A stretch of DNA of 40,273 nt, from positions 1 to 40,273 of the forward strand of contig CANHDG010000004.1 of NCBI GenBank assembly GCA_947459365.1, given 5' to 3'. Position numbers and translations under genes: made by a program. This stretch comes from Saprospirales bacterium. GTDB lineage: Bacteria > Bacteroidota > Bacteroidia > Chitinophagales > Saprospiraceae. The first letter of the stretch is position 1; each line of letters opens with the position of its first letter. The notes beneath the pieces were generated by a model. It was given only the letters and a program-made list of their open reading frames with translations, was not told the DNA's origin and searched no databases. Of this stretch, positions 9,742 through 19,211 are shown piece by piece.

Positions 9742-9768
9742 ATAATTTAGAAATTATTTCTACAATTA
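9742..9768. promoter_or_regulatory. Candidate Lrp-type operator between divergent genes
   Basis: TAATTTAGAAATtATTTCTACAATTA: AT-rich near-palindrome with core AGAAAT-T-ATTTCT. Confidence 0.45.
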
Positions 9769-9808
9769 TACAAATATAAAGAAAAATAATCCATACATAG
9801 AATATGGT

Positions 9809-9840
9809 TTGGAAATTTTTTATATTTTTTTTCATCTTTG
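9809..9840 (+). promoter_or_regulatory. Putative promoter for the cystathionine gamma-synthase-family gene
   Basis: TTG (9809-9811), 21 nt spacer, CATCTTTG (9833-9840), one mismatch to TAnnTTTG. Implies translation starts at 9864, not 9804. Confidence 0.5.
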
Positions 9841-9863
9841 TGGATTATTATACACCACCACGT

Positions 9864-11123
9864 ATGAAAAAACAGCTTCAGCCCGAAACCCTCATGATGT
9901 CACACGGCTACAACCCTGAATGGTCAGAGGGTGCCGTGAAATGTCCCATTTTTCAGACATCTACTTTTGTTTTTAAAAAAGCCGAACAAGGCAAGGCCTA
10001 TTTTGAGTTAGCTTATGGACTTCGCACCCAGGAGGCGGATGAATCTCAGGGGCTTATTTACAGCCGATTGAACAATCCAGACATGGAAATCCTGGAGGAG
10101 CGCCTCAAATTATGGGATGGTGCAGAGGCTTGCGCCGTGTTTGAAAGTGGAATGTCTGCAATCACCACCGCCTTGTTTGAGTTTCTGCAACCCGGAGACC
10201 TGTTGCTTTTCAGCAATCCTCTTTACGGCGGAACCGATCACTTTGTCCACCATGTTCTGACAAAATGGGGGATCACCGTTCGTGGTTTCCGGCCGAATGC
10301 AACCAGGGAAGAAATTGTCGAAATCGTTGAATCCAGCGGAAAAAAAGATCGTTTGGGTATGATCTTGATTGAGACACCGGCCAACCCGACCAATGCATTG
10401 ACCGATATTGCTTTGTGCAAATCCATTGCCGACCAATACAGCAGCTCAGGTCGACAAGTAGTGGTAGCGGTAGATAATACTTATATGGGCCCACTATGGC
10501 AACATCCTTTGCAACATGGAGCCGACTTGGTACTTTATTCTGCTACCAAATATATTGGTGGACACAGTGATGTGATTGCAGGCGCTTGTTTGGGAAATAT
10601 GGAACTCATTCAGCGCATCAAAGTACTTCGCACCTTTTTGGGCAATATGATCGCACCACATACTGGTTGGCTATTGCTTCGCAGTTTGGAAACCCTAAAA
10701 ATCAGGATGGAAAAGCAAGCCGAAAATGCCCAAGTAATCGCCAGCCGACTCTCCCAACACCCCAAAATAGCAAAGGTCTTTTACCTAGGACTGCTAACCC
10801 CAGAAGATAGCGTGAACTACGAGGTCTACCACCGACAGTGTTCCTCCCCAGGAGCAATGATTTCATTTGAGGTCGTAGGCGGCGAGCACGAAGCCTTTAC
10901 CTTCCTGAACCACCTTCAAATCGTCAAATTGGCCGTTAGTCTGGGCAGCACCGAATCGCTGGCGCAACACCCTGCCTCCATGACCCATGCAGGGGTAGCA
11001 CCAGAAGATAAAATTGCTTACGGAATCACCGATTCCCTCGTGCGCTTATCCGTAGGGGTAGAGAATGCAGAAGACCTCTGGTGGGACCTGGAGCAAGCAT
11101 TGGAACAGATCCAAAACGTCTAA
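9864..11123 (+). CDS. Cystathionine gamma-synthase / methionine gamma-lyase family PLP enzyme
   Basis: PIFQTSTFVFKKAEQGK, IYSRLNNPDMEILEERL, VDNTYMGPLWQHPLQHGADLVLYSATKYIGGHSDVIAGA (PLP lysine), VRLSVGVENAEDL. MKKQLQPET start favoured. Confidence 0.93.
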   Translation: MKKQLQPETLMMSHGYNPEWSEGAVKCPIFQTSTFVFKKAEQGKAYFELAYGLRTQEADESQGLIYSRLNNPDMEILEERLKLWDGAEACAVFESGMSAITTALFEFLQPGDLLLFSNPLYGGTDHFVHHVLTKWGITVRGFRPNATREEIVEIVESSGKKDRLGMILIETPANPTNALTDIALCKSIADQYSSSGRQVVVAVDNTYMGPLWQHPLQHGADLVLYSATKYIGGHSDVIAGACLGNMELIQRIKVLRTFLGNMIAPHTGWLLLRSLETLKIRMEKQAENAQVIASRLSQHPKIAKVFYLGLLTPEDSVNYEVYHRQCSSPGAMISFEVVGGEHEAFTFLNHLQIVKLAVSLGSTESLAQHPASMTHAGVAPEDKIAYGITDSLVRLSVGVENAEDLWWDLEQALEQIQNV

Positions 11124-11188
11124 TAATTAGTGAACAAAATGGCCTTTCGTTGAGCCGGGACTTCGTGCCCGGCTCCGGGAGAGGGTCC

Positions 11189-11593
11189 TCAGTAAGGCTC
11201 CCAGACCATCCGAACTTGCTTACCATTCAAGGAACCTTCTAAACTCCATTTCTTTTTCTCAACAACGGAAGCTAAAGAAAAAGAGGTTTGTCCGGATGGG
11301 GTAAATCGAATCAATGCGCAGCTAGCTTCCACCGTATATTTTCCATCAAAAATTTCCGTTCCACCAGAGGTGTACAGCGCGGTCCAATTGAAACGCCCTT
11401 GTCCATCTGACCCCAGCGGCTCGATGCGGCACACCACATTGGAGATGGTACCGCCAGGCGCCAATCGCTCCTGTTCATTTTCAAGCCAAGAAGTACATCG
11501 CCAAGAATTGACCAGCAGCGAACAGGGAGAGGGATCCTCCTTCTGACAAGCGCAGAATAGAAAAAAAAGGGTCAATAACAGTGGTTGGCGCAT
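11189..11593 (-). CDS. Small hypothetical lipoprotein
   Basis: MRQPLLLTLFFLFCACQKED: signal peptide with Cys. 134 aa, no recognised family. Confidence 0.65.
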   Translation of the reverse strand: MRQPLLLTLFFLFCACQKEDPSPCSLLVNSWRCTSWLENEQERLAPGGTISNVVCRIEPLGSDGQGRFNWTALYTSGGTEIFDGKYTVEASCALIRFTPSGQTSFSLASVVEKKKWSLEGSLNGKQVRMVWEPY

Positions 11594-11711
11594 TCTAAAT
11601 CGATTTAAAGCACAAGGTACTGATACCTACTAAAACGAACTAATTGCTGTTATCACTCACCGATAGATAAATCGAAATCAAACTATCACCCAAGGTCCAA
11701 AACGAAACCCC

Positions 11712-11719
11712 TACCTTTG
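11712..11719 (+). promoter_or_regulatory. Putative -7 box (TACCTTTG) for the CDF transporter gene
   Basis: Perfect TAnnTTTG 20 bp upstream of the ATG. The -33 box is not obvious. Confidence 0.4.
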
Positions 11720-11739
11720 CCTAATTAACCTAGCCCTCC

Positions 11740-12771
11740 ATGAGTAACCACAACATTCGAGTCCAGCAGCTCATTTTAATCCTCGGCATCTTGCTATTTG
11801 CAGGAAAAGTCCTCGCCTACTGGCTCACCCACTCCGTCGCAATTTTAACCGATGCCTTGGAAAGCACGGTAAATGTGGTAACCGGATTGACGGGCTTGTA
11901 CAGCCTGTACGTATCTGCCCGCCCACGAGACCACAACCACCCGTACGGGCATGGAAAGATTGAGCTCATCTCTGCCTCTTTTGAAGGAGCGTTGATTAGT
12001 TTAGCCGGAGTTATGATCATCTATGAAGCTGTTCGGGGCCTCTCTACTCCTCGAGAAATTCATCAACTAGACCTTGGCATCGGGATCCTCGCTCTTTCGG
12101 CCCTGCTGAATTACCTAGCAGGCCAATGGAGCATTCGAACCGGCAAAAAAAACCACTCCCTTGCACTGATTGCGTCTGGGAAACATTTACAATCCGACAC
12201 CTACACCACTGCAGGAATCATTATTGGGCTTTTTGCTGTAAAATGGACCGGTATTTCTCAACTGGATAGTGTCATTGCCATTGCCTTAGCCCTGTATATC
12301 ATCTATGAGGGCATTCTGATTTTAAGGCAAAGTATTGGTGGAATTATGGATGAGGCGGACACCGTTTTATTGAAAGACTTGGTAGGTGTACTTAATCAAA
12401 ACAGGCGCAGTAATTGGATTGATTTACATAATCTCCGGGTCATCAAATACGGACAGATCCTGCACCTGGATTGCCACCTGACCCTACCTTGGTATTTTAA
12501 CGTCCGCGAAGCGCATCGGGAAATTGATCAGTTAGACCAGCTTGTTCGCTCTAACTTCCCACAATCGCTGGAAATGTTTGTTCATACCGATGACTGCCGA
12601 CCACCGTTGGCCTGCGCCATTTGCCCCAAACAAGACTGCGAACAACGTCAGCAGGACCAGCGACAGCGGTTGAAGTGGACCCTGGAGAACATTACCCTCA
12701 ATCAACGGCACCAATATGATCCGGCATTTCCTCCAGGATTAGGCGAAAATACCGCTCCGCCTGCTCCTTGA
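11740..12771 (+). CDS. Cation diffusion facilitator family transporter
   Basis: AYWLTHSVAILTDALESTVNVVTG, RPRDHNHPYGHGKIELIS, SDTYTTAGIIIGL. C-terminal Cys cluster DCRPPLACAICPKQDC. Confidence 0.93.
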   Translation: MSNHNIRVQQLILILGILLFAGKVLAYWLTHSVAILTDALESTVNVVTGLTGLYSLYVSARPRDHNHPYGHGKIELISASFEGALISLAGVMIIYEAVRGLSTPREIHQLDLGIGILALSALLNYLAGQWSIRTGKKNHSLALIASGKHLQSDTYTTAGIIIGLFAVKWTGISQLDSVIAIALALYIIYEGILILRQSIGGIMDEADTVLLKDLVGVLNQNRRSNWIDLHNLRVIKYGQILHLDCHLTLPWYFNVREAHREIDQLDQLVRSNFPQSLEMFVHTDDCRPPLACAICPKQDCEQRQQDQRQRLKWTLENITLNQRHQYDPAFPPGLGENTAPPAP

Positions 12772-13720
12772 ACGCCGACGAAGGGTTGGATTCCCACTGC
12801 AACAGCACTACTTTCAACCGAACATTCGCACGATAAGCCTTGAAAAACTGGAACAAGATTTTGTCTTCCACCTGTGGCATAACCACCCAGTATTGCTGGT
12901 AAGCCTCCAAAAAAAACGATGACAGATCCGCTCTTCCCTGAAAATCAAGGTCCATACACAAAAAAGCCAGCTCGCTTAACACATCGAGCTTCCTGAATGC
13001 TGGACTAAATTCAATACAATCAAAAACGATTGGTTGGCCCGGGAGCAAAAAGATGTTCCGACTGTGCAAATCCCCATGCCCCTCCACCCAAAATCCTGCC
13101 TCCGCTCGTTGAAGGAAACGTTGCCCATGTTGTTCAAAAAAAATAGGCAAGGCAGCCCTGATACGGTGCAACTTCTCGACAGCCTCGGCTCCCAAACACG
13201 CCAGGAGCAGGGAATCAAATCGAAATAAATCGTCAAAATCTTCCCTGATTTGCTCAGGTCGAACTTCTTCCGGTAGCAATAGGCGGTTGGCTAAGTGAAA
13301 GGTTGCTAATTGAGCAGCCAACAACCGGAGATCGTCCAAGGGAACCGTTCCGTGTTGGAGCAGCCCATCCAACTGATACGCCTCCTCCATTCGACGCATT
13401 TGAACAGCATAATCAATTACTGTCCCACCATTAGCAGTCCCTAGGCCAAGAACATTCCCCGACTTTATCAAGGGGAGCACTGCTAAATACATTCCGGGAG
13501 CCAGTCGTTGGTTTAACCTCAGCTCCTCCTCACAATAATACCGACGCTTTTCCAAACTGGAAAAATCTAAAAAACCAAGATCAACCGGCTTTTTGAACTT
13601 AAAGGCAAAGTCAGGGGTGAGCAGTACCCAGGAAATATGGGTCTCCACCATCCGGACTGGCTCTGAACGCCCCGGGAAACCTCCTTGCTCAAGGAGTTGT
13701 AATAGATCCTCTTTCTCCAT
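12698..13720 (-). CDS. Aminoglycoside phosphotransferase-like kinase domain protein
   Basis: HISWVLLTPDFAFKFKKPVDLGFLDFSSLEKRRYYCEEELRLNQRLAPGMYLAV...GFWVEGHGDLHSRNIFLLPGQPIVFDCIEF: matches the N-terminal half of bifunctional APH/ATP-binding proteins. Confidence 0.85.
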   Translation of the reverse strand: MEKEDLLQLLEQGGFPGRSEPVRMVETHISWVLLTPDFAFKFKKPVDLGFLDFSSLEKRRYYCEEELRLNQRLAPGMYLAVLPLIKSGNVLGLGTANGGTVIDYAVQMRRMEEAYQLDGLLQHGTVPLDDLRLLAAQLATFHLANRLLLPEEVRPEQIREDFDDLFRFDSLLLACLGAEAVEKLHRIRAALPIFFEQHGQRFLQRAEAGFWVEGHGDLHSRNIFLLPGQPIVFDCIEFSPAFRKLDVLSELAFLCMDLDFQGRADLSSFFLEAYQQYWVVMPQVEDKILFQFFKAYRANVRLKVVLLQWESNPSSAFKEQAERYFRLILEEMPDHIGAVD

Positions 13721-14210
13721 TTTCTAGTACGTATTCCCTGATTTTTGACACTAAAATCGAAAGTGAATCCTCATCAGTGCGCAACGACAGTCGAGGTAGT
13801 GGCAACGGGTCGGCGGCATCTCGAATTTGTTCGTATACCCGATAATCGGCCTCGCTGTCCGGCCTAGGGTGTCCAAGCCGTTCTCGAAGGATGCTTTCGG
13901 AGGCAGTTGCTTCAATCCAGCAAAGGGGTACCCTGAGCTCTTCTGCCAGTTGAATAAAGGCGCGTTGAACCGAAGCCTGGTGAAAAGTGCTGTCCACCAC
14001 TACCGTCTCTCCATGTGAAAGGGCCTTTCGAGCGCGCAAAAGCAGCTCATCATACACCTTTTGTTTGGTTTCTAGGCTGTACTTTCCCCGAAGCTGCAGT
14101 TCGTTCCGAAGCGAATCACTGTTTAAGTGAAGCACCTTTTCACTGATAGCATACGCGGAAGCTAAAGTCGTTTTTCCCGTTCCGGGGAGTCCTGCGATCA
14201 GTATAAGCAT
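13689..14210 (-). CDS. P-loop AAA-family ATP-binding kinase-like protein
   Basis: MLILIAGLPGTGKTTLASAYA Walker A and VVVDSTFHQASVQRAFIQLAEE. Overlaps the APH-like gene by 32 bp. Confidence 0.85.
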   Translation of the reverse strand: MLILIAGLPGTGKTTLASAYAISEKVLHLNSDSLRNELQLRGKYSLETKQKVYDELLLRARKALSHGETVVVDSTFHQASVQRAFIQLAEELRVPLCWIEATASESILRERLGHPRPDSEADYRVYEQIRDAADPLPLPRLSLRTDEDSLSILVSKIREYVLENGERGSITTP

Positions 14211-14223
14211 AAGTCACCGCGAA

Positions 14224-15036
14224 TTACCAACTGATTCCCTGCTCCAGGGCTTGGGGATGTAGTTGAAAAAAAATGGATCCCCCAAAGGTAGCACAGGAAC
14301 GAAACGTATAGGTTCGAAGTACTGCCACCGCTGGGTCCGTGGCTGGGCAGCTTTGGATTACTTGTACCCCTTCCAAAGAGGTCACCTCCTGATATAGCCG
14401 ACCATGGTCAGAATGCCCTAACTCGAAGCCCTTTTTGGCTCGATAATGGTCTTTGTAGCGCCGAAAAAGATCATTTCCATCCCAGTAAAGTGCGCCTTGA
14501 ACAGCCTCCACCACCGATTCAAATCCCCAAAACTGCCGGGTAAACAACCGTATAACGGCCAAGGTAGCACTGCGCCTGCGTTGTTCATCACCAGCCTCTC
14601 CGTAGTACTCTTGTAAAATAGGGCTGTTAATCCCTTTAGTGTACCCCGAATCGTTCAATAAATCCTGTAAACCATAAAACCGCTGGGCACGTTGGAAGGC
14701 CGCACTTTTGGAACGTGCATACTGATACATAGTCACGGCCATAGCAAATGCTTCCCGCTCCATCTCTACTATAGGCTGAACGGGATGAATCTGACGGAGC
14801 AATCCCAAATAGGTACTCTCCGCATAAATGATGGCTGCGTACCGCTGAAGCTGCGAACCAGTTAGATAGGGTACACGCTGGCCCGCATAAATAGCGTCAT
14901 CTGCAACTCCTGGCTGGATTCCCTCCAGTGCACCCGCCTTATTGTAAATTAAACTCGCCATCTTATTCCTGAAATAGGGGTCCTTTAATTTGCCAATTTC
15001 CAAACAAATTTCCGTTGATTGGCTTTTTCCTTTCAA
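14224..15036 (-). CDS. Hypothetical protein
   Basis: 270 aa ORF with coherent composition, close behind the AAA gene on the same strand. No family recognised; start uncertain. Confidence 0.6.
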   Translation of the reverse strand: MKGKSQSTEICLEIGKLKDPYFRNKMASLIYNKAGALEGIQPGVADDAIYAGQRVPYLTGSQLQRYAAIIYAESTYLGLLRQIHPVQPIVEMEREAFAMAVTMYQYARSKSAAFQRAQRFYGLQDLLNDSGYTKGINSPILQEYYGEAGDEQRRRSATLAVIRLFTRQFWGFESVVEAVQGALYWDGNDLFRRYKDHYRAKKGFELGHSDHGRLYQEVTSLEGVQVIQSCPATDPAVAVLRTYTFRSCATFGGSIFFQLHPQALEQGISW

Positions 15037-15097
15037 ATGTCGGGAAAATAATAGACTTTCGCCTTACTAATTAAGCTCTAACACTAGAATAATAACT

Positions 15098-18000
15098 ATG
15101 GTAGTAATTCATTCACCTCGGCTGATCATTTGCCTTCTTTGCCTTTTGTCCTTTCGCCTCTGGAGCCAAACTCCGGAGCAGTTAAAAGGGATAAATATCC
15201 GGTCCATTGGCCCAGCTGCCATGTCGGGCCGCATCACTGCATTAGCGGTCGATCCTACAAACGACCAAATCATCTATGCCGGTGCCGCCTCCGGAGGTGT
15301 CTGGAGGAGTACTAGCGGAGGCACCAACTGGAGCCCCATTTTTGACAAAGCCCCTACTCAGAGCATCGGGTCGATCGCTATCAACCCCCACAACCCGGAT
15401 GAAATTTGGGTGGGGACCGGGGAGGGTAATCCCCGAAACTCACAGAATTTTGGAGCCGGCATCTTCCGCTCCATCGATGGCGGTAAAAATTGGGTCTGCA
15501 TGGGGCTTCAAAACTCCAGAGCAATCCACCGGATTGTCATTCACCGCGACCACCCAGAAATCATCTGGGCAGGGGTCATAGGGTCTGCCTATGGCCCAAA
15601 TGAGGAGCGCGGGGTCTTCAAAACAACCGATGGCGGGAAAACCTGGCAGAAATCCTTGTTCGTTAATAACCTGACCGGCTGCGCAGATTTAGTAGCCGAC
15701 CCCAGTAACCCTAATAAACTGGTCGCAGCCATGTGGGAATACAAACGCGACCCTTGGTTCTTTAACAGCGGAGGAAAAGGTTCCGGTCTCTACATCACCT
15801 TTGATGGAGGAACCACCTGGGAACGGCGAACTGAAAAAGACGGACTCCCTGAAGGAAACCTGGGCAGAATTGGCCTGGCCATAGCCGCCAGCAACCCAAA
15901 AACCATCTATGCCCTGGTTGAAGCCAAAGAAAATGCGCTGTACAAAAGCACAGACGGAGGCTTTAACTGGCGGAAAATGGCGGACAAAAACCAAGGAGAC
16001 CGCCCCTTTTATTACCATGAGCTCTATGTAGATCCATCCGATGAAAACACCCTCTACTCCGTTCACTCCCAAATCACCAAATCAATTGATGGCGGTAGAA
16101 CCTTCGATGGCTGGGTGAACTATTGGAAAATCCACCCCGACCACCATGCGTTTTGGATCAATCCTAAAAACAGCAAACACATCATCAACGGGAACGACGG
16201 GGGACTTAACATAACCCTCGATGGGGGAGCAACTTGGCGCTATGCAGACAATATTCCTGTCGGACAATTCTACCACATCAACCTGGATAATGAAACGCCC
16301 TACAATATCTATGGAGGACTTCAAGACAATGGCTCCTGGGTGGGCCCCTCCGCCGTATGGAGTTCCAGTGGACTCCGTAACAGCGAATGGCAGGAGGTCT
16401 ACTTCGGAGACGGCTTTGATGTAGTGCCACAACGCGATAACCCACGCTGGATGTTTGCGATGTCACAAGGGGGTAACTTAGCGCATATCGATCGAATTAC
16501 TGGAAAAAATACGTTTATACAACCGCTGCACCCCGAGGGAAAAAAATTACGCTGGAACTGGAATGCTGGTATCGCCCAAGACCCTCACCGCGACCACGGC
16601 CTCTACTTTGGATCACAACACCTACATTACTCTCCCGACCTTGGTGTAAACTGGCAGATCTTATCCCCCGACCTTACCACCAACGATACCTCCAAAATGC
16701 ACCAGGATATTTCTGGAGGCCTCACCATCGATGCTACCAATGCCGAAAACCATTGCACCATTATCGCAATCGCTCCCAGCCCGGTAGATAAGAACACCAT
16801 TTGGGTCGGCACCGACGATGGGAACGTCCAACTTACCCGAGATGGAGGGCAAACCTGGACAAACTTCGCGGATAGACTTCCTGACTGCCCCAAAGCAGCC
16901 TGGATCGCGCAAATCGAAGTTTCCACTAAAAATGCCGGAGAAGCCTTCGTCGTCGTCAATAACTACCGGCAAAACGACTGGGATGCCTACCTCTACCATA
17001 CCCTGGATTTTGGGAAAAAATGGAAACGACTAACCTCTCCTAAAAACGTGCGTAGTTTCTGTCTTTCCGTAGTCCAAGACCCAGTTGAACCTAAACTGTT
17101 GTTCCTCGGAACCGATCAAGGACTTTGCTACAGTACCGACTATGGAAATAATTGGCAGCAGTGGAACATGGAACAGTTTCCATCCGTTCCCGTCCAGGAT
17201 ATGAAAATCCACCCCACCACCGCCGACCTTGTTCTGGGTACCTTCGGCCGGGCTATCTGGATTCTTGACAACCTCTCCCCGCTCCGCAAAATTGCGGCAG
17301 AAGGCGCTTCTATCCTCGAAAAACCCCTCGTCCTCTTTACCCCTCAAGATGCCATCCTCGCGAACTACACCTCCTACAAAGGCGCCCGTTTCGTAGGGGA
17401 TGAAACCTATCGAGGAGATAATAAATCACCCTATGGACAAATTCCAGTCTGGGTGAAAAAACAGAAAAAAGAAGAGAATACCTCCAAAAAGGAAGAAAAA
17501 AAGGAAGAAAAACCAGCACAAGGAAGAGGTCGCGGTCGCGGTGGTGATAAAAAAGAAAAAGCCACTGTCTGGATTATCGATATGAAGGGTGACACCATCC
17601 GTCGTTTTAAAACAGAGGTCGATACCGGCTTTACCTCGATCAATTGGTACCTGGATACCAAAGGAGCCGCATTCCCAAGCAACCGCGAACCAGACAAGGA
17701 TCAACTAGAACCCGGGAATGGGCCCTCCGCTCTGCCCGGAACGTATAAAGTGGTCGTCAAACTAGGTGAAAACCTAGACTCTACCCAAATAAAGGTGTTG
17801 GATGATCCCCGCATGCCAGAGCCGATGGATGTACGGGTTGCCCGAATGGAGGCCCTTCGCTCCTTTAACCAAACCGCAGAAAAAGCTACAAAGGCCTATC
17901 AGCGATTAAAAGACGCTGAAAAAACCATCAACCTTGTAGAGAGCCAATGGGTAAATGTACCCGATAGCCTTAAAAAAGAGGCACTCAAACTCGGCAGCGC

Positions 18001-18286
18001 CCTCAAAGACTCTGTCTCTGTCCTCAAAAACGTGTTCTTTTCCCAAAAAGAAAATGTCAAGGGAATCCAACGGAATCCAGAGGAGCTCAACTCCTACTTC
18101 TGGCAGGCACGGGGTTATATCGAAGACAGCTACGGTCCACCAAGCCCAACCGCCCAATTAGCGATCAAAAAAGTAGAAGATGCCACCAACCAGCTCCTTC
18201 AACGCATCGATGCAGTTCTGGGGACCCAATGGAAAACCTATAGAGAAGCCGCTGAAAAAGTGCCCTACTCGCTCTTTAAAGAGTAA
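15098..18286 (+). CDS. VPS10/sortilin-type BNR-repeat (WD40/YVTN-like propeller) exported protein
   Basis: Signal peptide, then SIGPAAMSGRITALAVDPTNDQIIYAGAASGGVWRSTSGGTNWSPIF and repeated S/T-x-D-G-G-x-T/N-W Asp-box motifs. C-terminal K/E- and RG-rich linker. Confidence 0.9.
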   Translation: MVVIHSPRLIICLLCLLSFRLWSQTPEQLKGINIRSIGPAAMSGRITALAVDPTNDQIIYAGAASGGVWRSTSGGTNWSPIFDKAPTQSIGSIAINPHNPDEIWVGTGEGNPRNSQNFGAGIFRSIDGGKNWVCMGLQNSRAIHRIVIHRDHPEIIWAGVIGSAYGPNEERGVFKTTDGGKTWQKSLFVNNLTGCADLVADPSNPNKLVAAMWEYKRDPWFFNSGGKGSGLYITFDGGTTWERRTEKDGLPEGNLGRIGLAIAASNPKTIYALVEAKENALYKSTDGGFNWRKMADKNQGDRPFYYHELYVDPSDENTLYSVHSQITKSIDGGRTFDGWVNYWKIHPDHHAFWINPKNSKHIINGNDGGLNITLDGGATWRYADNIPVGQFYHINLDNETPYNIYGGLQDNGSWVGPSAVWSSSGLRNSEWQEVYFGDGFDVVPQRDNPRWMFAMSQGGNLAHIDRITGKNTFIQPLHPEGKKLRWNWNAGIAQDPHRDHGLYFGSQHLHYSPDLGVNWQILSPDLTTNDTSKMHQDISGGLTIDATNAENHCTIIAIAPSPVDKNTIWVGTDDGNVQLTRDGGQTWTNFADRLPDCPKAAWIAQIEVSTKNAGEAFVVVNNYRQNDWDAYLYHTLDFGKKWKRLTSPKNVRSFCLSVVQDPVEPKLLFLGTDQGLCYSTDYGNNWQQWNMEQFPSVPVQDMKIHPTTADLVLGTFGRAIWILDNLSPLRKIAAEGASILEKPLVLFTPQDAILANYTSYKGARFVGDETYRGDNKSPYGQIPVWVKKQKKEENTSKKEEKKEEKPAQGRGRGRGGDKKEKATVWIIDMKGDTIRRFKTEVDTGFTSINWYLDTKGAAFPSNREPDKDQLEPGNGPSALPGTYKVVVKLGENLDSTQIKVLDDPRMPEPMDVRVARMEALRSFNQTAEKATKAYQRLKDAEKTINLVESQWVNVPDSLKKEALKLGSALKDSVSVLKNVFFSQKENVKGIQRNPEELNSYFWQARGYIEDSYGPPSPTAQLAIKKVEDATNQLLQRIDAVLGTQWKTYREAAEKVPYSLFKE

Positions 18287-18313
18287 AATACCTAGTTATT
18301 AGATAACTTATAT

Positions 18314-18349
18314 AGCCCGCTCTGTTTTCCAGGGCGGGCTCTTTTTTTC
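18314..18349 (+). terminator. Rho-independent terminator
   Basis: AGCCCGCtCTgttttccAGgGCGGGCTcttttttt. Confidence 0.9.
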
Positions 18350-18376
18350 TATAAGCACCTACCTCCATGAATGCTA

Positions 18377-19147
18377 TTATTGGAAAAACCGATTGGGATA
18401 TAACACCCAAGTAAGACCAATACTACTTTCCGCTACCGAAAATGGATACTTACGACCAACCTGTACCCATTTTAATTGAAACTGTCCGTTGCGACGTCCA
18501 AAATTTAAAGATAAACCAGGTTCAATCACTGAATAAATACGGTCTAGATCTGGGAAACCCTCCAAAACAACACCAAACGGTGGTTTCAAATCTGAATCTA
18601 ACTCAAAGTAGCGAAGGGCGCCTAAACGCAAAGAGGCGTGCAGCTGAACATACCGCGATAATAGAGCTACGCCCGGTTCGAGGTAATACTTCCGAAAACG
18701 CATATCCGTTTGACCCAAGTACACCGGACCCACTCCTGTAACATACTTTTCCTCTGAAAAACTATTCTCTGCTCTTGACTGCTGAAGCGCCAAATGGGCC
18801 GAAAAAAGCCAGCCTATACCTTGACTTTTTTCATACAAATGATACCAACCGCCAGCCGCACCCAGAAAGCGACCTTTTCCATCATTGCCCAAGTATTCAC
18901 TCCCTTCGAAAAATCCTGCTTCCAATGCTCCAAAAAAATGATTAGAAAAAGCATACCCACCTTTGATCTCCCCTCCTGATGAATGGACCTGAATACCACC
19001 TCCTGCCATCAGCATCACGTCGCCTCGCTCCTGAAAACCCGGAGAAAGAGGAAGCGAAGGCGCGTAATAATAATGACTACATCCAGAAAATAGGAACGGC
19101 AAGAGAATTGCCCCAAATCGAAAAAAATGAGTGTTAAGGAGCATCAT
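18377..19147 (-). CDS. Hypothetical outer-membrane/lipoprotein, paralog of the next gene
   Basis: LFSGCSHYYYAPSLPLSPGFQERGDVMLMAGGGIQVHSSGGEIKGGYAFSNHFFGALEAGFFEGSE aligns along its length with 19212..20000. Confidence 0.8.
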   Translation of the reverse strand: MMLLNTHFFRFGAILLPFLFSGCSHYYYAPSLPLSPGFQERGDVMLMAGGGIQVHSSGGEIKGGYAFSNHFFGALEAGFFEGSEYLGNDGKGRFLGAAGGWYHLYEKSQGIGWLFSAHLALQQSRAENSFSEEKYVTGVGPVYLGQTDMRFRKYYLEPGVALLSRYVQLHASLRLGALRYFELDSDLKPPFGVVLEGFPDLDRIYSVIEPGLSLNFGRRNGQFQLKWVQVGRKYPFSVAESSIGLTWVLYPNRFFQ

Positions 19148-19211
19148 AAGGTAATATTTTAAGTAAATCAAATCGAAATCATCAACTAAGTGGTAACAAC
19201 ACCGACCTACA

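Noticed and set aside
15689-18157. Several minus-strand ORFs (60-127 aa) inside the BNR gene
   Set aside because: All lie antisense to a coherent 1062-aa protein; low-complexity products such as FFFFLFFFLFGG mirror the K/E-rich tract.
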